From the NCBI GenBank assembly GCA_934757255.1, contig CAKVLL010000026.1, positions 1 to 24,175 of the forward strand: 24,175 nt of DNA, in the 5' to 3' direction. This document shows, one piece after another, positions 23,973-24,175 of this stretch; within the stretch, counting starts at the first letter, position 1; each line of letters opens with the position of its first letter. The notes under the pieces are model-generated. The model was not told where the DNA came from, searched no databases, and worked only from the letters and a program-made list of their open reading frames with translations. This DNA comes from an uncultured Candidatus Melainabacteria bacterium. GTDB taxonomy: Bacteria > Cyanobacteriota > Vampirovibrionia > Gastranaerophilales > Gastranaerophilaceae. Both the position numbers and the translations under genes were made by a program.

Positions 23973-24175
23973 TTGGTTTCAGCTTTAAAAATCAACAACA
24001 AAAAAGGTTTAGATAGCTTTATAAAAAAAATTTCACACGAAACAAAATATGAAATCGAAGAACAGATTATTGAACAAAATGAAGAAAAAACTTTTGTTGA
24101 TAAATCTATTCAAAAATTAGCTGTTAATAGTATAATAGAAGGGTACTTTCCAAAGGAGAATTTCGTAAGAGATAT
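23973..24175 (+). CDS. unrecognised protein, 5' end only
   Basis: Frame open from TTG 23973 to the window end, 67 codons and incomplete. It has a good ribosome binding site (agaggag, 5 bp before the TTG), which is why this start is chosen, and lies 29 bp after rsmH, so it is probably in the same operon. The visible part (from MVSALKINNKKGLDSF) is highly charged and helical, with no membrane segment so far. In many bacteria ftsL follows rsmH, but the early transmembrane helix of FtsL is not seen here. The function cannot be told. Confidence 0.65.
   Translation, partial: MVSALKINNKKGLDSFIKKISHETKYEIEEQIIEQNEEKTFVDKSIQKLAVNSIIEGYFPKENFVRD

Overview
The window is strongly A+T-rich and comes from a Gram-negative-type (diderm) bacterium: it carries a large AsmA/TamB-like envelope protein, a GT9 heptosyltransferase-like enzyme, an SPFH membrane protein and a set of surface-polysaccharide glycosyltransferases. 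Promoters look like ordinary sigma-70 sites and the genetic code is standard. A gut Vampirovibrionia/Melainabacteria-type lineage would fit the AT-rich, Gram-negative character, but this is an inference from style, not from a marker gene.

Region 1 (1-5293) is an accessory island ending at tRNA-Ile(GAT). It holds an unknown ORF, an IS256-type transposase remnant, a multidomain subtilase (S8) with an apparent second Cys-His-Asp domain, a 28-residue hydrophobic micro-ORF, a small coiled-coil ORF, a protein with a His/Cys pair in caspase-like (clan CD) contexts, and a predicted PBECR-type (barnase/EndoU/ColicinE5/RelE-like) nuclease. Two stretches have the same layout: a minus-strand peptidase-like gene, a shared ~92-bp control block with tandem ATTGTTACAWT motifs, a different plus-strand cargo gene, and a shared 188-bp 3' repeat with two hairpins. 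This duplicated, cargo-swapped module is the most unusual thing in the window. The 188-bp repeat also shares 43 bp with the terminator of tRNA-Ile, whose 3' end is itself duplicated in inverted orientation.

Region 2 (5351-9861) is mostly housekeeping: a HEAT-like protein, RNase HI and a glutaredoxin on plus; then on minus an alternative sigma-70 factor with a long leader, and an overlapping biotin synthase - two-part ChrA chromate transporter operon.

Region 3 (10028-12804) has a 557-residue Ala-rich protein with hydrophobic segments flanking a coiled coil (secreted or translocator-like, unknown), then a two-gene minus-strand operon of a small two-helix membrane protein and an SPFH/HflC-type protein.

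Region 4 (12861-17334) is a surface-glycan cluster: a GT4 enzyme interrupted in frame by a 100-bp GC-rich inverted-repeat element, two GT2 enzymes and a Stealth-type sugar-phosphate transferase. tRNA-Leu(TAG) follows on minus.

Region 5 (17668-24175) is core: a 1229-residue AsmA-like protein from a strong promoter, RlmH (23S rRNA methyltransferase), a GT9 enzyme, RsmH (16S rRNA methyltransferase), and the start of an unrecognised gene running off the end.
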